From Hofstenia miamia (Eukaryota; Xenacoelomorpha; Acoela), in assembly GCA_004352715.1 (NCBI GenBank), contig SCFE01000024.1:199481-263480 (forward strand): a stretch of 64,000 nucleotides of DNA, read 5' to 3'. Numbering within the stretch: position 1 is the stretch's first letter; each line of letters starts with the position of its first letter. This document shows positions 46,960 through 58,936 of this stretch, in pieces. The notes beneath the pieces are model-generated. The model saw nothing but the letters and a program-made list of their open reading frames with translations, made no database searches and was not told the DNA's origin. The position numbers were made by a program, and so were the translations under genes.

Positions 46960-47990
46960 CATACTTTAATATATAATTAGGGTAAAATGGAATTTTGTGT
47001 TCTACAGCCCCCTAAGAGTAACTACGATGTTTCTGCAGTGAATTTAAGTTTAAATAATGTGAATGTGCCTACTGTAGATAACTTCAAAAACTTAGATGTA
47101 ACTATGGAGTCAAAGTTAAAGTTCAATTCTCACATCAATATTAATAATAGTTAGAAAATTAGCTAAAGTGATATAAAGTATAGCCAACGTATTTAGTCAA
47201 TTACCACCTTGTGCGATAATTTATTTTTTCCATGCCCTTATCATCAGTTTAATTATCTATGAAAACATTTTATTTAATGACACAAACTGCCCTTTACAAA
47301 TTCAATTAAAGTGTACATTATATGTCCAAAAAAAAGATCAAATGCTAAACGTTATAATACTAGGTTAATTCTCTTTCCAAAAACAGATTTTGTTCAATAC
47401 TATTTTGAGATTCTTCGTGTTAATCAAATCCTAGCACCTTATAATACGATTAAATGCCTGAATTTGCTTATAACCAGAATCAAAATAACCAAAATTTAAA
47501 TTTGTCAAGCATAAAAATATTTTGAGGGATTAATTTACTAATATAGCTATTTGAATCTGGAATTCATAACCGAAAAACATTAACCATGTGAAATCCTTTA
47601 AAAACATTTAAGCATTTCCCTGAGACCGCGGTTAGACTACGTGATTGGTAGCAAGAAAAGAAACAAAATCACGTCGAAACGCCAATTATCTTGGCGTTTC
47701 GACGTGATTTTGCTTCTTTTCTTGCTACCAATCACGTAGTCTAACCGTGGCCTAAGCAAAAACGTATTTGTGGTAAATCAAAAATATGTTACTAATTTTA
47801 TGAGAGTGTCATGCGACAACTTTTAATTGAAATAGTAGAACAATCATTGATCCATAGCCTTGAAAAAATTTTTTATTTTTGATTTGTATATATGTGTGAC
47901 TTTAATTATGCTATTCACAAAAATTTTCAAATAGTTATTAGAAAGCAATTATCTGAATAAAGAATCCCTTTCTTATCTTATCCTTAAGGA
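46960..47990 (+). mobile_element. CR1-like LINE 3' fragment (copy 3)
   Basis: Only the RT thumb and C-terminus remain: SLNNVNVPTVDNFKNLDVTM and KLKFNSHIN (near 47040-47150), then LFPKTDFVQYYFEILRVNQI (47370-47440). The 3' end has the tail tcttatcttatcc (about 47973-47985), also found in copy 4. A foldback at 47619-47756 is inserted in its 3' region. Confidence 0.6.
47619..47756. repeat. Near-perfect foldback: 66-base inverted arms, 5-base loop
   Basis: The arm ending cacgtcgaaacgccaa (47685) and its reverse complement starting ttggcgtttcgacgtg (47691) flank ttatc. I see one mismatch (aaacaaa/aagcaaa) in the inner 50 bases and a few near the tips (ccgcggtt/ccacggtt). taagca occurs just outside both tips and may be a target duplication. 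It is probably a young MITE-type element; transcribed, it would form a long hairpin RNA. Confidence 0.85.
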
Positions 47991-48239
47991 AAATGGAGAT
48001 GAAAATCATTGAACATGCAGTTTCATAATAATTAAATCTGCTTCAATAATTCCAGAAAATTGGCCGAATAAAGTGAAAATAATTCACGAAAGTTCGTTTT
48101 TACAAAAGTACTTTTTTAATGAATTACTAGTACCTTGCCATATTTCACAAAACAGGGTTCATTTAAAATAAAAAGATATTTCTGTGTAAAAAGTATTTGT
48201 TACTCTGATGGGATAATCGCCTCTTAAATCAAAGTGTAA
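47991..48239. other. Short AT-rich spacer
   Basis: No feature recognised between the two LINE copies. Confidence 0.4.
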
Positions 48240-48301
48240 TTGTACTTCAAGTTATTCATCATCACATAAAGTTTCCTAACCGCGGTTGCCACCACACACA
48301 A

Positions 48302-49385
48302 TTGCTTTGGATGATCACCTGTTTATGGAAAAAATTTAAATCATTGGCCGCGATGATTTCTCACAGAGCAGTTGATGTTCACGCGCGCTCTTTTCTCAAA
48401 ACATTTATGAACTCCTTGTTATCGCCATCTGCAAATCACAGCGAACTTGTTGCCCTCTTTCTACAACTTAATAAGTCCGAACTACTTCTTATTCATGAAT
48501 TGCTAAAGAAATTCATTGTGATATTAATAACGCCGCCACTTCACCAGATCCACAATTAGATCGCGTTACCAGAAACCTCAAGCTACGAATGATTAAGCCG
48601 ACTTCTTAATCTTAGGATCGTCAATGTATAGAGAACTTAGAGCTAACCACCTCATCGATAATCATAAAGTCACCGGCCACTCTTACTCAGCAGTTACAAT
48701 TGAGGAACTCACACGCGTTATTAAGCAGTGCACGTAAAAAGAGTATCAAAAAAATTCTCATTACAATCGGTCGCAATGATTTAATGCAGAATAAATCGGA
48801 TTTTACAGAAAAGTATTCAAATTTAATTGAAGCTGTTAAGACTACTTTTAAAAACGCACAAGTATTTCTTTAAGAACTTGCGCCATTCGTGTTAAATCGC
48901 CACCTCAACAGTAAAGCATTCGAACTGACACCTTTCTGCACCAAAACGCCAGATCACTAAGATACAGTGTTTTCCCGAACTGTAACTCTTTTATTTTGAA
49001 CGCCCTGGCGAACCCAAGGCTTTTCGCACGCGACAACATTCACTTTTCTAAGGTTGGTTATGCAACTCTTGTAAAACTAATCAAAGAATTCTTCGGTGCC
49101 CCTCGATCCGCACGAGCTTCGTTTCACAAAGCTCAAAGTGCACACCGCTCCTTTTATGCACCGCCTAATTATCACCACTTTCTAATAATCAACCGTAATA
49201 AAACTCGCAGACGTAGCCTCACTTATACCCAGAAATTGCCGCTTTACCGCCGCAGTTATCAGCAAGAAAGCATTTTTTATGAAACATTTGCCTCAGAAAT
49301 AAACACCAGTAATTCCATTAATTATGTCCACATAAATTTTCAAAATCTCTCTGCTAAATACCTCCAATTCAGACATTTATGGTAA
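48302..49385 (+). pseudogene. LINE copy 4 ORF1: SGNH esterase-like
   Basis: A leading segment (48302-48559: ARSFLKTFMNSLLSPSAN, ELLLIHELLKKF) is followed by SMYRELRANHL near 48620 and ILITIGRNDLMQNKSD near 48755, the GxND block of SGNH hydrolases. At 49020-49075 ARDNIHFSKVGYATLVKLI gives the D-x-x-H block. The tail is basic and Ser/His/Tyr-rich. Frameshifts at about 48560, 48730 and 48870. At 49315 YVHINFQNLSAKY already belongs to the endonuclease start. Confidence 0.7.
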
Positions 49386-52024
49386 ATTTCCAAAATGAAA
49401 CAATCATCGGAATTTCAGAAACTTGGTTGTCTAGCAATGACCCCCTGATTCAAATTGGTCATTTGATAGTTCAATTTACAAATTATTTCGTAGGGATAGA
49501 GCTTTAAACAATTTCTTAGAAAAGGTCAAAGATGGCGGTGTCTTTTTCCTTGTTCCCAAAATATATAATCCAAAATTCCGACATAATATCGCAAATTGTA
49601 ATTCTAAATTTGAAAGTTTGTGGATTGAACTAAAAAATCCAATTAGAACCTTCCACTACAAGAACAATTACTAAATGTGTCGTATTGCCCTTCAAAAAAG
49701 TATATGACAGAATTTATTAAGGAGATAGAAACTGAATTATCCATCGTTTGCGCTAAAAATAAGGATGTTTACTCGGAGATTGGAATATTAACTATCTTGT
49801 CGACTCTGAAAAAGCAAAATTAGATTCTTTATTAAACGCGTATAATTTAAATTCTGCAAACACGAAAATTCCCACTAGACTGACTCATAATTCTCGGGCA
49901 ATAATTGACATCATCATCACATCCGAAATATCTGATTTTAATTTTAAATTTTACTCGACGGAGTGCCCTTTCTCTGATCATTGCATAGTATCAATCAGTA
50001 TACCTAAGACTAGTGAAAATATATCGAAAAAATGGATTACAACCCGTATTCGAAATAAGGAGGATAATTTAAATAAACTAAAATCTGCACTTACAAATCA
50101 AAACTGGCAATGTGTTTGTACGACAATTAAACCCAATGCATTGATGGGTACGCTCTTAGAAGTTCTTGAACATTATGTAAACTTATATTACCCTGAACGT
50201 ATTTTATCAAATCCTAATAAGTCTAAAGCAAAAGATAACTCAAAAAATTTTAAGGGATGGATTGCGGACGATTGTAAAACAATTATTCGGGCGAAAAATC
50301 AATTATGCAAAGACTTTTTAAGTAACCAATGTGAAGTAAATTTTAATTGTTATAAGAGAGCTAGGAACATTTGTAACAGCAAATCGTAAGGCCTATAATG
50401 CGTACATAAAAAAAGAATATAATGGAATGCTATTCCAAAAATCTAAATGGAGTTTTATTCATAATCTGACAAATCGCAATAAACGTGGCACCAATAAGAT
50501 CATAGCTATAACAGACGATTACGGCAAATTGCAGAAGGATCCTTATCACATCTCCAATATCTTAAACAAATCATTCATAAATTTGATCAATTCTTCTGGG
50601 GATAATGTAAAATTTGTTGAAAGTGAAAAGCTTCATGCACCCGATTTTACCTTTAGATTTACGACTAGTTATGAAATGCTCAAAGCTTTAAACAAATTGA
50701 AACCCGGCAAATCCATTGGGCCGTCAAATATTCCCACATGGATAATTAAGGAAATTGCACACTCAATTAGCATTCCCCTTAACTACATTTTTAATGAATG
50801 CATTAAATCCAAAACATTCCCAGATTGCTTAAAAGAAGCACATGTTACTCCGCTTTACAAAAAAAAATGATGAAACGTGCCTACTTAATTATAGGCCTAT
50901 TTCAATCACGACACCAATAAGTAAAGTTTTTGAAAGAGTAATTTTTAATCAAATGTTCGAGCATATTTTAAAACATAATTTGCTTTCTGCAACTTGGATT
51001 TAAAAACGGTTTTTCAACAAATGATGCCCTTATTCAGGCAACAATATGTTGCTATTGCATGCTTAGAGCTCTCTAAAGCTTTTCATTCAATCGACCATAA
51101 CATACTAATCAAAAAACTAGAACGCATGGGTTTGTCCCTTGATATTACTAGTTTAATTGCGAGTTTCTTAAGTAATAGGAAACAACGAGTTAAAATCAAC
51201 TCAATACTTTCAGACTGGCGGTATATTGAAAAAGGTGTTCCGCAAGGAAGCATTCTTGGACCTCTTCTGTTTAATATCTATGTCAATGATATGAACTTTT
51301 ATACTAATTGCAATCTTATACAATATGCAGACGATACCTGTATATTTTACCCCAACAAGTCATTAGATGTTGCAATAAAAAAATGGAATCCAACTGCCAG
51401 TCACTAAGTCATTATTTTTCAATACTCAAATTACGCATTAGTGCTGAGAAAACGCAATTTTGCATAATTAAACCCTCCTTCAACAAAAACTTGCATACAA
51501 ATAAAAATTTGACTATAGAAATTGCAACTATTTCTGCAATTGATACTTTCAAATATTTAGGAATAATATTTGATTCAAAATATTTATTTTTCGAGCACAT
51601 TAAATCTACACAGAAAAAAATTGCTGCTGGCATAAAAACTATTTCTCAGGCTGCTGTCCTATTACCTCCTCATGTAATAATTCAGCTATTCCACGCATTT
51701 GTTATGAGCCACCTAAATTACGGGAGTGTACTATTTTCAAATTTGAACACATCACTGATAAATAATCTTCACCTGCAATATAAATGGGCCCTAAATGTTT
51801 GCAAAAGAAATTCTCGCAACACCAAAAATTATATTTTGGAAACGTGTTCTTCTCCTCAACAATTAATACAAATCAATATTGCTACATTATTTTTCAAAGT
51901 CGCTAACGAAATTCCACCATATGATAAGATAAAGCTCGCTGAATTCAGTAAAACTTTCAATAGACGATCTAAAAATACATTGTCACTAGGTTCAGGCTTA
52001 AAGTCAAAGGAAACTCATTTATAA
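49310..52024 (+). pseudogene. LINE copy 4 ORF2: endonuclease-reverse transcriptase
   Basis: Endonuclease: NFQNLSAKY, then IIGISETWLSSNDPLIQ (E of the catalytic set) and FSDHCIVSISI near 49970 (the SDH block). RT: MLKALNKLKPGKSIGPSNIP, EAHVTPLYKKK (50427-50870), LELSKAFHSIDHNILIKKL, KGVPQGSILGPLLFNIYVND, IQYADDTCIF (catalytic Asp pair, near 51325). Thumb: FKYLGIIFDSKYLFFEH and onward to the stop at 52022. Frameshifts near 49,440, 50,390, 50,868 and 51,400. Confidence 0.85.
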
Positions 52025-52479
52025 ATATATGTATGAGGCAATGAAATAACCTAAGTATCCAAATTTTGCAAATTAAGAAACTGAAAGAATTCCAAAATAG
52101 TGTGAAAAAGATTTATTCTTAAGCAAAAATTCATCTCAGGAAGATCTTGGACAGGGTACAAATTCTATAATAGCAATTACACAATTAATAGAATTTAGAC
52201 TTATTCTTAGCCTGTTTATCAATTTATAGGTTTGTAAATAGTATGATTTTTGATTTTTCTGAATGATGCTATTTTGAGAAGCCATCAGTTTATATTTAAT
52301 TGTTTTACCTTCTCTTACTAAAGATTGTCTTATCTTATCCTATCTTATCTAAGTAACTATGCAAATGTCTGCATATTGTGATAAACATAAAATTCAATTG
52401 TCTAAACACCTCAGTATACATCTTAATCATTGCAACTACAATGCTGATACATTTTTTAGAAGTTTTTTAATTTTATCTC

Positions 52480-54215
52480 AATAAATTTTGTCCAGAAAGA
52501 AAGATTATGATTAAATCAAATTATAAATGTATTTCAAACATATCTGCACATAGTAAATCTTGGATAAATGAATTTTGTAGAACATTTATTCGCGAAAAAA
52601 AATCGCATATAGAGTTATGAAACTTCCAAAATTCGTAGAAATTTTGTTGCATATAAAAAAGATAGTATTGTCTCCAATCGCACACCGTTCAACGAATACA
52701 CTTGAAATGAATACGCCTAATTAAATCAAAAGTTAAGGTTGAAACTGATTCATGAGAAATCTAAATCAAATTGCATTAATGCTATCAAAAATCAAACGGA
52801 GAAATCATCCCAGATACCTATGAATTTTTTAACGAATTAAATCAAATTTTGGTTAATCTAAGAAAACATAATTATCCAATAGTTAAGTATGAAAATATAT
52901 TGGCTAATTTTTTCCAACCCGAATTTTTTTCAGCTTTGTGACAGGTTTTGACACTTTGAAGGCAATTCATAAACTTAGGCCCAACAAATAATTGGCCTTT
53001 CAAAATTACTTCATAGGTAGTTAAAATCACTGCACATATGATCGACAGTCCCTTAAATTTCATATTTAACTAATGCATAAGAAATAATTACTCCTGTTAC
53101 TCCCATTTTTAAGAAAAACGGTCCGGTACTTGCGCAAAATTATAGACAAGTTTCCAGCACATCTGCAATAAGCAAATTATTCGAGAGATTATTGTACGAT
53201 TAATTGAAAGAACACCTAAAAAATACAATCATTTGTCAAATACTCAATTTGGATTCCGAAAATATTTTTCAACTACTGATGCACTATTAAAAGCTACAGA
53301 AAATATGAGATCTTTACTGGGCGCAAAGGAATTCGTAGCTATTGTTTGCTTAGACCTTTCTAAAGTTTTTAATTCTATTAATCATAGCATACTAATAGAA
53401 AAATTATACTCAAGGAACAATTCTTGGCCGTTTCTTTTCAGTATATACATAAACTATATATACATGACAACTAGTGGTAATTTTAGGGTGATACAATCAT
53501 ATTGCAATTAAATATATAGCATTAAATTTTAACAAATCTTATGTATTTCAGGATGTACAGGTTGCTCATAAATTAAGATAAAACTGAATTTTTTCTAGTT
53601 TGCAGCCCTTTAAGAATAATGACGATATTGCATCCTTAATCCTGAATTTTAATAATACTAGGATTCCTACTGAAGATAATTTCAAGTACTTAGGAGTAAT
53701 TTTTGTTCTAATCTAAACTTTGAATCTCACATTAATGCAATAGTTCGAAAATTAGCAATCGGTGTAAGAAACATGTCCATGATAGTAATGCAATTACAGC
53801 TTGTGCAATAATTCAAATTAAAATACGATTTTAATTCCTGATTTTATTTCTAAGCAGATCTCCAAATAAAAACATTTTACCTTCTTTAAGTACAAAAAGA
53901 AAGCCTGAGAGAATTCATTATCTATAGAGATAAAGAATATCGTAAAACTAAGAGGTTTTAAGAAGCAAATTTAAATTTACCTTAAGCAAAAGTATACCTC
54001 AGGTCAATTATGGCTAGGATACAAAATCTACAACAATGATTATTCAACAACCCGTACTTGAAGTCTCCTAGTAATTTCTCCCTAGCCTGTTAGATTTATT
54101 GTTTAGTATATTTTGCTTTTGTATGTATTCGTATGTATGTTTGTATATTTTTTACGCTATTCAGATAAATTATCAGTTTTTAATTGTATATATTTATCTG
54201 AATAATGATATCCGA
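52480..54215 (+). mobile_element. CR1-like LINE fragment (copy 5), internally deleted
   Basis: RT pieces: LSNTQFGFRKYFSTTDALL, VAIVCLDLSKVFNSINHSIL (53233-53400), then PFLFSIYINYIY; the YADD region is missing, so a deletion or decay lies near 53410-53510. Thumb remnants DNFKYLGVIF near 53680 and a 3' region (54.1-54.2 kb) resembling that of copy 4. Strongly decayed. Confidence 0.65.
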
Positions 54216-54309
54216 TCTATTATCTACACCACTTGATTAATACCCTCAGTGAAAATAGGATAAACAATTTTCTCATTGCCTTCTCACATGTACAACAATG
54301 ATTAGTTTT

Positions 54310-54610
54310 AATCACGGATTCGGAGCAGGCAAATTGTGAATCTGCTCCAGCTCCCGATCTGATCCAAATTCCTGTACTATTTTTGAAAATTCGAATAGAT
54401 GGGAACTTCTATGAACCTATTGACCTTTTTCACATCTTAGTAATTTTTTAAAATTTTCCATGAATTTTTTTACACTTTTTATAAAACCAAAGCTCTTCAA
54501 CTAATAAAAATAACTCACCAAAAATCAGGAATTTTTCCAGTGGACAACATTTTTGGGATGAGGCAGTTGCAAAGAACTGCTCTACTTCCATTTCTGGCTG
54601 TGATTCACTA
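54310..54610 (+). repeat. Dispersed repeat rich in GGAGC/GCTCC, copy 2
   Basis: Matches the repeat at 38300-38625 in order and in key words (ggagcaggc, ctgctcc). Non-coding. Confidence 0.5.
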
Positions 54611-54959
54611 ATACTGTATAATTACTTCACCCCAAAACTAGCTATTGTTTTCATTTTTAATTAATTTCAAGTATTGCCCATTACTTGGTTCAGAAAATCA
54701 AAAAATATCACAAGAATATATAAACAAATTTTTTTAAGATAATTTTACTGATATGTACATGACGGACTACATCAATGTGAAACAGCGCCTACTGATGCAC
54801 ATTACACGAAATATTTCTGTCGCGAGATGGCGTACGAAAATTGATTTCGCGTGTTATCTTAATACATGGCATAAAAAATATTTTTAGTGATTGCTCTAAA
54901 TTGGCATACATTTTTATACCGTAACGAAATCTTTCTGAATGGCCAAGCAATGGAGAAAA

Positions 54960-55935
54960 CATTAAATATAAGTACTTTTACACCAAAATTAGATTTCGTT
55001 ATGTAACAAAATATGAAGTTTTAAAAACAATTTCAAAATTGAAAAATAAATCCATTAAAAATCTCCGTTTGGTACTTAAAAACTGTAGCCGATTTAATTG
55101 CTAATCCTCTCTGTGATATTCTGAATGTATGTATCAGATATTATATTTTTCTGGACCAATTAAATCTAGCCAAAATTACACAGTTTTACAAAAAAGACGA
55201 CCCAAATGTATGCTCTAATTATCGCTCTATTTCACTAACATCACCTATTAGCAAATTTTTTGAGAAACTACTCTTTGATCAAATCAATTAATATTTCACT
55301 GATTTACGCTACTGAAAAATGGAGAAAAGATATTGATGGCAATAAATATTGTGCTATAGCATGTCTTGATTTATCAAAAGCATTTGACTCTCTAAACTAT
55401 AAAATTCATATTTCTAAAATTAAAAGGTTGAAATTTTCAGCAAGTAGCATCGACTTAACTTCAAGTTATTTATATAAAAGAAAATAAAAGGTAAAATTGC
55501 ATAACCATTTCTCAAATTGGATTTCATTAGAAAAGGGTCTATCTTGGGCCCACTGCTATTTAATATTTACGTAAATGATTTAAATAAGAACATTACATTT
55601 GACATTTTACAATACGTCGATGACACAATAATTTTTCACTCCAGTAACTCTGTGGAAGATTCAGTAGATATAATTGAAAAAAATTGTGCAACATTAGCGA
55701 ATTTTAATGAATCACACAAACTAATAATTAATACTTCAAAAATACAATTTCGTATAATAAAAAGTAAAAATACATGTAGTAAAACAGACACATTCGAATG
55801 CACACTACGTTTCAATAAGGAAACAATAAAATAAATTTCTCATTTTAAATATCTAGGGATTATTTTCGACAGCAACTTAAATTTTCATAAACAATTAGAT
55901 AGCATAGTAAAAAATGGCAGTTGCATTACAGCAAT
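54960..55935 (+). pseudogene. LINE copy 6 reverse transcriptase, broken
   Basis: FYKKDDPNVCSNYRSISLTS near 55185, ATEKWRKDIDGNKYCAIACL, DLSKAFDSLNYKIH (55300-55410), KGSILGPLLFNIYVNDLN (55530-55590), then LQYVDDTIIFH, a YVDD variant of the catalytic box, and FKYLGIIFDSNLNFH. Stops near 55289 and 55485 and frameshifts break it. Confidence 0.75.
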
Positions 55936-55961
55936 AAATAGTTTCTCTCACCTTCTAAGTA

Positions 55962-57536
55962 TAGGGTGTGTCAAAAGTAGCTTGACTTTCCCAATTACAA
56001 TAACTTTTTATTTATATGAAACCAAACAATAATATATGTAAATAAACAAACTCTAATAAGGGGAATTACAGATATATTAAAACAAATGTTCAAATAGTCC
56101 TCCATTCTGCTCAATAGTAAGTTCACATCTTGGAATCATATTCTAGACAGCTCGATGTAATTCATCAGTGTTAAGTGAATCAACCTCTTGTATGATCCTA
56201 TTTTTTATATCATCCAGGTTGGTTGGAATGTATGTATAATATACCCGTGACTTTAGAGTAGACCACAAATAAAAGTCAAGTGGACTCAGGTCAGGTGATC
56301 TAGGAGGCCATGCATGACCAAAACCTCNAAATAGTTTCTCTCACCTTCTAAGTATAGGGTGTGTCAAAAGTAGCTTGACTTTCCCAATTACAATAACTTT
56401 TTATTTATATGAAACCAAACAATAATATATGTAAATAAACAAACTCTAATAAGGGGAATTACAGATATATTAAAACAAATGTTCAAATAGTCCTCCATTC
56501 TGCTCAATAGTAAGTTCACATCTTGGAATCATATTCTAGACAGCTCGATGTAATTCATCAGTGTTAAGTGAATCAACCTCTTGTATGATCCTATTTTTTA
56601 TATCATCCAGGTTGGTTGGAATGTATGTATAATATACCCGTGACTTTAGAGTAGACCACAAATAAAAGTCTAGTGGACTCAGATCAGGTGATCTAGGAGG
56701 AACACCGTAATGCTGAAAAATAACAGACTGCATTTTTTGTTTCTGTCTTAATTGTGGAAACATATGGTCAGGGAGCATACTGGTGTAATTATACTGATTT
56801 ACTGTACCAGGAAAGATAAATGGCTTTAGCACATAATTGGAACTGCATGACATCCACACACATAATTTTTCAAGGTGCAAACCTTCCGTTATTACTTGCC
56901 AAGGGTTCTCAGACGTCCATATGATGCAATTATGACGGTTGACAATCCATCCATAGAAAAATAGGCCTAATCTGACCAAAGCACATTATTGAGCAAATTA
57001 GCATTAGCTATAATCCACTGTGCTAATTCGAGACGATGATGATAGTCTGATTCAGTGATAGTTTGATGCAAGGCAATTTTGTATGTCCGCATACGACATG
57101 TTTTAAGAATTCGAATAACACTTTTCTTTGGAATTGTAGTAGCTGCAGCAATAGAAAAAGAACTGAACTTGCATGGCCATGGAGCAATGGTCTCCTTGAT
57201 TTAGTAGCATTGTGCAAGAATTTTGTCTTTTCAAATTTTCTTATCATGTTAGTGACAGCTGTAATAGAAAAAATGTCTTTGTGAAGATGGTGTGCTGTTT
57301 TGTATGCACGTAATGCCGCTGTTGCACTGCCTTCTTTTTTGTAGCATAGTTTTAATATTTCCAGTCTAGTGTCTAAATCCATGTCTAAAGTTAAAAAGTA
57401 CTGGAAAAATATAATGGCTATGCATAACAAATTCCCTTTATATAGTTATAAAATGACGAAATATTTCATCATCTTTTCTGTGATTGGTTGAATTTTTTAG
57501 TTAGTTTAAAAGTCAAGTTACTTTCGACACACCCTT
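55962..57536 (-). mobile_element. Tc1/mariner-superfamily element, family 1 copy 2 (with a duplicated end)
   Basis: Ends tagggtgtgtcaaaagtag and (reverse complement) aagggtgtgtcgaaagta, TA duplications at 55960-55961 and 57537-57538. 55936-56307 is repeated as 56329-56700 around a single n at 56328; the two versions then differ, the first continuing into the full transposase sequence and the second carrying a deletion of roughly 95 bases. Confidence 0.85.
56470..57382 (-). pseudogene. Tc1/mariner transposase, internally deleted (family 1 copy 2)
   Basis: Starts MDLDTRLEILKLCYKKEG (ATG 57382), helix-turn-helix to about 57170, then KVLFEFLKHVVC, WTSENPWQVITEGLHLEKL, VIFQHYGVPPRSPDL: the catalytic HD has become HY and the stretch between the second and third catalytic Asp is deleted. 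It continues LDFYLWSTLKSRVYYTYIP. Inactive. Confidence 0.8.
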
Positions 57537-58110
57537 TATTAATGCAAAAATTCAGCATATTCATGCCTTATTCTTAAGTAATCCAAAATATGCTTCCATA
57601 TTGTATGCAAGAATTGATACACACTATCTCAGAAAATTTGAAATACCAACAAATTGGGCCATTAATAATACATTGGGCTGTATGAAGAAAAACGATCAGT
57701 TTACGATGAATTCAATGAAAACTTTTCGAAACCACTAATCATTATTTATAAAACATCTTTATGTACGTTCTACAAAATTCTTAAAAAAATCGCTCCTTAC
57801 AATTCAACAAATTTTACTAATTTTTAAACCCCAAATTTTCATAGTAAACGCACCTTAGTTACAAGCCAAACAAAATCGAAGAAAAAACAAATGCAAAATT
57901 CTTTTATTAATACCTCAATCATTGTTTGGAATGAATTGTCAACAGAAATTAAGAACGCCGAACCTCTAAAAATCTTTAAAACTAAAATAACACAATTATA
58001 TCAATCACATAGGCTTGAATTGTTCCAATATAAGTGGAGAGGTTTCAAATGTATTAACGCTGACTAAAAGAAATTGAAATACTGTGATTTAAGTGTAATT
58101 AATATTTTCT

Positions 58111-58860
58111 TGTAAATTCTGTGTATATATCCCTTTGAGACACAATGTGTACAATTGTACAATTGTAGAAACTAGATATTTATTGAGATATGAATTTATA
58201 TTTAACCTTGAATACCTTTGTTAATTAAATTACGCAACTTTTTCGTTATCTTAGATTAATTTGGTCTAAATATTGATATAATTTAGTGTTGAAGCAGCCT
58301 TTTAAAAATTAGCATTCTTCAAAATGGAGATTCTGGAGTTATTCACATATCATAATATAGCTTCACAAGAAACACGTTCTTGCATGATTTCAATGTCATA
58401 CTTCATAAGACACTCTAAATAAAATGATTTCAACAAAAATGTCATTAAATTACATGATTGGATCACAATGTGTACAAATGTGCACAGTCTATTCCAATGA
58501 AAATATTAACAATAAAAAAATTTTTTAATGTAACCAGAAGCAATTTAAGACTAACATAGTGCTGAGCCACCATATAAATATTTTGTAGCACTTCCATACA
58601 ATGTGCATGTCTAAAGGGGATATATTAGTGTGAATGTATATTTTAGACGCACTTTTGTACTATGACCAATATTTATGTTGTTTAATTTAGTACAAAGTAT
58701 AGTTTCCTCTTCTTCTATAGTTAAACAAACTTGTATTTGCATACATACACGCTTATACAGGATAACTTTCTCATTTTAATAGCATTATAATTTACTTATT
58801 GGTAGTACATGTGTACTGAAAGCTAAAAATATCGAATTTAGATCACAATGATGTGTATAA
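58111..58860. other. AT-rich spacer, no gene recognised
   Basis: Nothing supported; small palindromes such as gtacaattgtacaattgta at 58149-58167. Confidence 0.5.
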
Positions 58861-58866
58861 TTTATT
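58861..58866 (-). terminator. Polyadenylation signal of the 58.9-59.3 kb gene
   Basis: AATAAA on the minus strand, 70 bases beyond the stop at 58937. Confidence 0.55.
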
Positions 58867-58936
58867 ATTCGATGTTGCTACAAATTCTCATTATGTTACA
58901 TGGATTCTTCACAATTGAATAAATGCTTTGGACGAA

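Larger units (their letters stand above)
48240..52355 (+). mobile_element. CR1-like LINE (copy 4), nearly full-length, dead
   Basis: In order: ORF1 with SGNH esterase remnants (48.3-49.2 kb), endonuclease (49.3-50.0), RT (50.4-51.4), thumb and C-terminus (51.3-52.0), and a 3' tail of (TTATC)-type repeats at 52329-52350. It is the best preserved LINE of the window, with RT frames broken only a few times. The 5' end is estimated. Confidence 0.85.
54940..58110 (+). mobile_element. CR1-like LINE fragment (copy 6), split by a mariner
   Basis: RT part 54.96-55.93 kb, then the mariner 55962-57536, then the C-terminal part 57.54-58.08 kb (for example FEIPTNWAINNTLGC near 57640, WNELSTEIKNAEPLKI near 57935). 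The LINE is therefore older than the mariner. Confidence 0.75.
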
